Shown here piece after piece: positions 7,382 through 10,857 of a stretch of 10,857 nt of DNA. Within the stretch, counting starts at the first letter, position 1. Each line of letters starts with the position of its first letter. Both the position numbers and the translations under genes were made by a program. Origin of the DNA: Akkermansiaceae bacterium UBA5689 (lineage in GTDB: Bacteria > Verrucomicrobiota > Verrucomicrobiia > Verrucomicrobiales > Akkermansiaceae); assembly GCA_002420305.1 (NCBI GenBank), contig DIHT01000130.1, forward strand, positions 43,767-54,623. Reading direction: 5' to 3'. Below the pieces are notes generated by a model. The model was not told the DNA's origin, searched no databases, and saw only the letters and a list, made by a program, of their open reading frames with translations.

Positions 7382-8761
7382 CTACAGGCTCTCCAAAAAA
7401 GACAGCAGAGCCGAACGCTCTTCTCTGGTGGAATTGAGGAAACGCTCTATCGAATTTTCAGCTTCGCCTCCGTGCCAGAGAATTGCCTCGGTGAGATTAC
7501 GGGCGCGACCATCGTGAAGCAGTGTCGTATGGCCATTAACCCGCTCTTGCAGACCAATTCCCCAGAGTGGCGGAGTGCGCCACTCCTGCCCGCTTGCTTC
7601 AAAATCCTCCCGACCGTCAGCGAGGCCCGCTCCCATGTCATGGAGAAGGAGGTCTGTGTAAGGCCGGATAGTCTGATTGCGCAATTCGGCGAGCTGATGG
7701 AAATCTCCCGTCTTGAGCTCCGGGGTATGACAGGATGCGCACTTCATTGCCGCGAAGAGTCTCTGCCCTTGCCTCACAGTCGGGTCACTCACATCGCGGC
7801 GCGCTGGGGGCGCGAGTGTTTGAAGGTAGGCCGTCACCCGCTGCAGGATTTTGGCTGTTAGTTCGGGCTGTTTGTCATCAGGCATGCTCAAGAACTTGTG
7901 GAGCTCGGCGTAGGAGGCTGTGTGATTTTCATGCGGAAAAAGGGGCGACGTTATCCCCAGATCTCCAACGAAAGCTCCTGCTGTCTGCTGCCGGAGGGAG
8001 GGCTGGTTCGCCTTCCAACCAAAGCGGCCTGTGACGAGCTTTTTTCCCTCATAATCCCAGACCATATTCACTTTCCCTGAAATTCCGTCACCGTCTAGAT
8101 CGTTTGGATCGGCCTGAGCTCTCAGGGTCTCGTCGTCCACCGCCGCCAGCAATCCTAGCCCGTGAACTGCCGGAGCTACCCGTGGGCTGAATTTGGTATC
8201 TGGGCTGAGGGGACCAGCACCCAGATCAACGATGTCATAAATTGGTCGCCGGAGGCTGAAAGGTTCCCCGTCGGGGTATGTTCCGCCTACTTCTTCATAC
8301 CGAACTTGGACGTGCCCTTCCGGCTTTAGGCCTGGAAGGGCTCTCTCGCTCAATTGCAGACCGTAGGCCGGGTCCGGAATCGGCCCGCCCGTTTCGAGAC
8401 GACCCGGAAGGCTGATTCTCATCACCAGCCCGAGAGAAAATTCCCCTTTCTGCGGCGGCTCAGCACGCCCGTCACGCACATGGCATGCCGAGCAGGAGCG
8501 AGCGTTGAAGAGATGGCCCAGCCCGTCCCTCGAAGTAGTGGACGCCGGGGATGCAACCCAGTTCTGGTTGAAAAAAGAATTCCCGACGGTGTGTTGCCGT
8601 CTGGTCAGTCGACTGATGTTGGCGAGAGGACGGGCAAACGCTTTGTCGTTGGTGACAAAGACTGTAGTATCTCCCCCACTCAGACGATCGTCACTCCACG
8701 CAATCGAGGCCGTAAAAAGCCAGATCAGTGCATGAAAAGTCGACCGACGCGCATATTTCAT
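7382..8761 (-). CDS. Di-heme oxidoreductase, DUF1111 family
   Basis: A 459-residue periplasmic c-type cytochrome of the DUF1111 ('di-heme oxidoreductase' or 'thiol oxidoreductase') family. An N-terminal signal peptide ends near residue 23. Two haem-attachment motifs are present: CSACH at 90-94, followed by RDGRAEPP as is usual in the family, and CASCH at 341-345. Other family marks are RPIYDIVDLGAGPLSPD, DPNDLDGDGISGKVN (218-232, resembling an EF-hand calcium loop), GRFGWKANQP, LLLHDMGAGLADG and WRTPPLWGIGL. The length is normal for the family. The start ATG overlaps the imelysin stop as ATGA, with a purine-rich GAAGAAGAAGG directly upstream, so translation is probably coupled. Families of this pair recur together in bacterial iron loci, which suggests that the cytochrome performs an electron-transfer step in periplasmic iron handling; its real substrate is unproven. 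Confidence 0.92.
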   Translation of the reverse strand: MKYARRSTFHALIWLFTASIAWSDDRLSGGDTTVFVTNDKAFARPLANISRLTRRQHTVGNSFFNQNWVASPASTTSRDGLGHLFNARSCSACHVRDGRAEPPQKGEFSLGLVMRISLPGRLETGGPIPDPAYGLQLSERALPGLKPEGHVQVRYEEVGGTYPDGEPFSLRRPIYDIVDLGAGPLSPDTKFSPRVAPAVHGLGLLAAVDDETLRAQADPNDLDGDGISGKVNMVWDYEGKKLVTGRFGWKANQPSLRQQTAGAFVGDLGITSPLFPHENHTASYAELHKFLSMPDDKQPELTAKILQRVTAYLQTLAPPARRDVSDPTVRQGQRLFAAMKCASCHTPELKTGDFHQLAELRNQTIRPYTDLLLHDMGAGLADGREDFEASGQEWRTPPLWGIGLQERVNGHTTLLHDGRARNLTEAILWHGGEAENSIERFLNSTREERSALLSFLESL

Positions 8762-9957
8762 CCTTCTTCTTCGCTAACGGGCACACCAAAGCCCATCTCC
8801 CCAGCCATGGCAACGAGAAGTTCGGCCTGCTCCTCCAGTGTCTCAATCGTGTGGAGGATTGCTTTCCGTCCGGGCGCGCCATCCTCCCCGAGGATCGCCT
8901 GATCAAATGGAACTGGAATCGCCTTCGCGGCTGCAACAGAATCCTCGATCTTGGAGCCAAGCTCCCCGGCAAGTTCGGGCTTAAGGCCCTGAGCGAGAAC
9001 CTGCAGTCCAGGTCCGCTCAGCTCCTTGTAGGAACCGGTCCATACGTTGTGGATTCCAACAAGGTCGTAGACCATGTCATTGTGGGTAGTATCGGAAAAG
9101 CAAGAGTGCTCGTCCTCCTGCGCTTGGGTGTCGTAAGCCACGTTCAAGCGCTCAGCGGCCATTTCGAATCCGCTAAGCATTGACATACCGGTCATTATCT
9201 TCTCGAGAGCCTTACTGGTGGGCAGCTTCAGGAACTCTCCCCGATAGTTGTCCTTTTCAGGCACCCATTCAGCAACGAGTCCCTCCAGCTTCTCCACCAC
9301 AAGGTTGGTGACGGCCCGCAGATAGTCTCCGCGCCTGTCTGCGTTGTCCGCGGTCGTGTAATCGGCGAAAGGCCGGTCCCCCGGACCTTCTGCAGAAAAG
9401 TCCTGACCCCAGAGAAGGAATTCGATGGCATGATAGCCGCAGCTGATGTTGGCCTCTCCATCTTTTTCGTTCAAGGACTCTATCAGAGCCGCGTCAATGT
9501 TCGGGAACTCGGCCGCATTATTCACGACGCCTGAACCCGCATTTCCCTCCACGTAGTCAATGTAGGCCTCATCCATCGGCCATGCATTCAGGAGTCCCTC
9601 CGGTCCATCCTCGTCATCAATAGGGCCCTCGTAAAATCGAAAGACTTCCGTCTGCAGGTAAGGCAGTCGCGCTGCCGTCCAGGAGTCCCGGGCCTTCTGC
9701 ATGAGTTCCGCTGTCGGCTCGGCAAGGAAGGCATTGACGGCACCCTGCATCGTCTTCGCGTAAGCGAGCGCGTCGGTGTAGGTCGCGGAAACGAGCTTAG
9801 TGTAATGCTCAACAACCTCGGCTTCCGTCACCGCTTGGTCGTTTACGAGGGCTTTGCCATTAGCGCCAGCCTGATCACTGGATCCGGATTCTCCCTGTTT
9901 GCAGGACAAAAGGGCAACCGCCAGAGCAATAATGAGAGGAAGGGTCGTTCGGTTCAT
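8758..9957 (-). CDS. Imelysin-family iron-regulated lipoprotein
   Basis: A 399-residue imelysin (peptidase M75-type, IrpA/ICMP, EfeO-related) protein. The N-terminus reads as a lipoprotein signal peptide with lipobox LLSC at residues 16-19, followed by an acidic, Ser/Gly-rich linker, so it should be anchored to a membrane facing the periplasm. The family motif GxHxxE appears as GYHAIEFLLWGQD (174-186). Other family marks are SWTAARLPYLQTEVFRFYEGPID, AWPMDEAYIDYVEG and GIHNVWTGSY (301-310). Members are linked to iron uptake; protease activity is not generally established. The start is the ATG at 9955-9957. A longer frame from a TTG at 9997-9999 is rejected because it would begin inside the promoter -10 box and bury the signal peptide. 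It is the first gene of a leftward operon whose next gene, the di-heme oxidoreductase, overlaps it by 4 bases. Confidence 0.93.
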   Translation of the reverse strand: MNRTTLPLIIALAVALLSCKQGESGSSDQAGANGKALVNDQAVTEAEVVEHYTKLVSATYTDALAYAKTMQGAVNAFLAEPTAELMQKARDSWTAARLPYLQTEVFRFYEGPIDDEDGPEGLLNAWPMDEAYIDYVEGNAGSGVVNNAAEFPNIDAALIESLNEKDGEANISCGYHAIEFLLWGQDFSAEGPGDRPFADYTTADNADRRGDYLRAVTNLVVEKLEGLVAEWVPEKDNYRGEFLKLPTSKALEKIMTGMSMLSGFEMAAERLNVAYDTQAQEDEHSCFSDTTHNDMVYDLVGIHNVWTGSYKELSGPGLQVLAQGLKPELAGELGSKIEDSVAAAKAIPVPFDQAILGEDGAPGRKAILHTIETLEEQAELLVAMAGEMGFGVPVSEEEG

Positions 9958-9998
9958 GGGGTAATAATGACACAGTTTGGCCTCTCGTCTGCTCTCCA

Positions 9999-10027
9999 AT
10001 TGTACCAGTTTAGCGAGAAATTGTCCA
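9999..10027 (-). promoter_or_regulatory. Sigma-70-like promoter of the imelysin operon
   Basis: On the minus strand TGGACA (10022-10027) and TACAAT (9999-10004) are separated by exactly 17 bases; each matches five of six bases of the TTGACA and TATAAT consensus. Transcription would start near 9990-9993, giving a leader of about 35 bases before the imelysin ATG at 9957. Position, spacing and match are all good. This assumes that housekeeping-type promoters in the organism resemble the general bacterial consensus. Confidence 0.6.
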
Positions 10028-10048
10028 TAGGCCTTCCGGGGCTATGGA
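10024..10048. promoter_or_regulatory. Inverted repeat overlapping the imelysin -35 box
   Basis: TCCATAG (10024-10030) and CTATGGA (10042-10048) form a perfect 7-bp inverted repeat with an 11-base centre that can pair further (CC at 10032-10033 with GG at 10039-10040). Arm centres are 18 bases apart, nearly two helical turns, which suits a dimeric regulator. One arm covers part of the -35 box of the imelysin promoter, so a bound protein could block polymerase. The regulator is unknown. The sequence does not resemble a Fur box. Confidence 0.45.
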
Positions 10049-10107
10049 GAGAAATCGATGCAAAAAGCGACAAACTTCAGTGTTTGACCGAATAATCAAT
10101 GGTTGGT

Positions 10108-10123
10108 ACACGTATAACACGTA
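10108..10123. repeat. Short direct repeat upstream of the YHS-like gene
   Basis: ACACGTA occurs at 10108-10114 and again at 10117-10123, a 9-base period. A -10-like TATAAC (10113-10118) lies across the junction, but the nearest -35-like box TTGACC (10084-10089) is 23 bases away, too far for a normal promoter. It could be a regulator site or part of the unknown promoter of the rightward gene at 10171. Confidence 0.25.
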
Positions 10124-10124
10124 A

Positions 10125-10146
10125 GGCGGACCGAGAACAATCCGCC
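10125..10146 (+). other. Leader hairpin before the YHS-like gene
   Basis: GGCGGA (10125-10130) and TCCGCC (10141-10146) form a perfect 6-bp stem with a 10-base loop, ending 24 bases before the start codon at 10171. No T-run follows, so it is not an intrinsic terminator. It may shape the 5' leader of the message or be a palindromic protein site. No known riboswitch pattern was recognised. Confidence 0.3.
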
Positions 10147-10170
10147 ACAGAAACCTTAACTCCTGACTGA

Positions 10171-10671
10171 ATGATGAAAGAAAAACTCCTCAGCCTATTC
10201 GCCCTTATGTCCCTTGGCCTCAGCCCTCTGGCCCTCGCGGAAAACAAGCTGTGTCCGATTATGATCGAAGACGAGACCGACGAGGAAGAAGTCGTCGAGT
10301 TCGAGGGAAAGAAAGTGCTCTTCTGCTGCGGCACCTGTGTGAAACTATGGAATCAGTCTCCGAAATACTACATTAAGGTGATGGGTGAGCTTCTTCCTCA
10401 GTTCAAGGGCATGGAGAAAGAGCTCGGCTTGGACGAGATCAAGGTCCTCCCGCAGAAGTTCTGTCCCGTTTACCCTGATCGCATCGTCACGCCGGAATCT
10501 CCAAGTGTTGATGTCCAAGGAGAGAAGGTTTACCTCTTCAGCAAGGCTGCAGTCCGTCGCTGGAGCCGGAAGCCGGAAGACTCCCTGAAGAAAGCTCTGG
10601 CGGCTGGGTTGCTTCCTCAGATCGAGGGCAACGCCAAGGTTGCTGGCAAAACGAACGAAGTCTCCAAGTAG
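10171..10671 (+). CDS. Secreted protein with two YHS-like metal-binding repeats
   Basis: A 166-residue protein with a cleavable signal peptide (LLSLFALMSLGLSPLALA, cut before ENK). Repeat 1 (about 28-80) carries CPI at 28-30 and FCCGTC at 51-56, after EFEGKKV and before a KYY segment. This is the arrangement of YHS/TRASH-type domains, which bind heavy metals through such cysteines. Repeat 2 (about 98-152) keeps CPV, QGEKV, a Trp, a Pro and the LLPQ-x-x-G ending, but its FCCGTC position reads LFSKAA, so the metal cysteines are gone there. The start may be either ATG at 10171 or 10174; neither has a clear ribosome-binding site. It is transcribed away from the imelysin operon across a shared 213-base region. 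A periplasmic copper- or iron-related role is inferred from the cysteines and neighbours; no direct evidence fixes the metal. Confidence 0.8.
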   Translation: MMKEKLLSLFALMSLGLSPLALAENKLCPIMIEDETDEEEVVEFEGKKVLFCCGTCVKLWNQSPKYYIKVMGELLPQFKGMEKELGLDEIKVLPQKFCPVYPDRIVTPESPSVDVQGEKVYLFSKAAVRRWSRKPEDSLKKALAAGLLPQIEGNAKVAGKTNEVSK

Positions 10672-10857
10672 ACTCGAATCCCTTTAATTTTCGACACTCC
10701 TACCCGGAGCCCTAGGACAACTGGGAGTCAAATAATCCCAAGTCGCCGGCAGCATCAACACGCCCTGCGATGATAGGATTCTCCCGCACCGAAAGGCTCC
10801 GGTTGAGTGACGTAAGACACGAGACCGGGAGCCATTAATCGCACCACCGGCTCACTG
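10672..10857. other. Terminal region without a supported gene
   Basis: After the YHS-like gene I see no supported coding sequence or terminator. On the minus strand one frame is open from the window edge to a TGA at 10755-10757 (33 residues, including PGLVSYVTQPEPFG) and a second is open from 10852 back to a TAA at 10684-10686. Either could be the tail of a leftward gene or chance. CCGGAGCC (10704-10711) and GGCTCCGG (10795-10802) form an 8-bp inverted pair about 80 bases apart. Confidence 0.3.

Noticed and set aside
8354..8902. Rightward 182-codon open frame antisense to the di-heme oxidoreductase and imelysin genes
   Set aside because: The opposite strand encodes two clear family proteins here, and the translation is Arg/Ser/Pro-rich with no domain features, typical of an antisense shadow.
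9961..9973. Possible Fur half-box TCATTATTAC (minus strand) in the imelysin leader
   Set aside because: Only one half resembles the consensus; the other half has no match, so it is no better than chance in AT-rich leader DNA.
9958..9999. Longer imelysin start from a TTG at 9997-9999 (14 extra residues)
   Set aside because: The extension would begin inside the predicted -10 box and place charged residues ahead of a good lipoprotein signal peptide; the ATG at 9957 explains everything.
10684..10854. Leftward open frame of about 55 codons at the window end as a gene
   Set aside because: No recognised motif, no ribosome-binding site, and a second minus-strand frame is also open, so neither can be supported.

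Overview
The window is 10.9 kb of bacterial DNA, most likely from a member of the Verrucomicrobiota. This assignment is inference. It rests on a PEP-CTERM protein with the VPEP / hydrophobic / RRR tail, a secreted PQQ-like propeller beginning with the WPGFRG pattern common in Verrucomicrobiota and Planctomycetota, an imelysin plus di-heme (DUF1111) pair, and weak or absent Shine-Dalgarno sequences at most starts. No RNA gene, CRISPR array, insertion sequence or origin was found.

Layout. Positions 1-3536 (+ strand) hold a ferric-iron ABC transporter of the Fbp/Fut/Sfu type: the 3' part of the periplasmic binding protein, a double-domain permease, and, after a 179-base gap that can fold, the ATPase. 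Positions 3543-7291 (- strand) hold four genes: an unrecognised 239-residue protein that converges on the ATPase gene, a secreted PQQ-like beta-propeller, an unrecognised 280-residue protein with a CxCC cluster, and a PEP-CTERM exported protein. Positions 7382-9957 (- strand) hold an imelysin-family lipoprotein followed, with a 4-base ATGA overlap, by a di-heme DUF1111 oxidoreductase. A 213-base divergent intergenic region holds a good sigma-70-like promoter for the imelysin gene with an inverted repeat over its -35 box. It separates that pair from a rightward gene for a secreted protein with two YHS-like metal-binding repeats, the second of which has lost its Cys pair. The last 186 bases show no supported gene.

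How the genes may work together. The FbpABC-type transporter imports Fe(III) from the periplasm. Imelysin proteins and their DUF1111 partners belong to iron-uptake loci in other bacteria, and imelysins are related to EfeO. The window therefore looks like an iron (or iron/copper redox) neighbourhood. The two unrecognised proteins share a faint sequence pattern with each other that recalls the HemS/ChuX haem-protein fold. This is the most interesting but least certain idea here.
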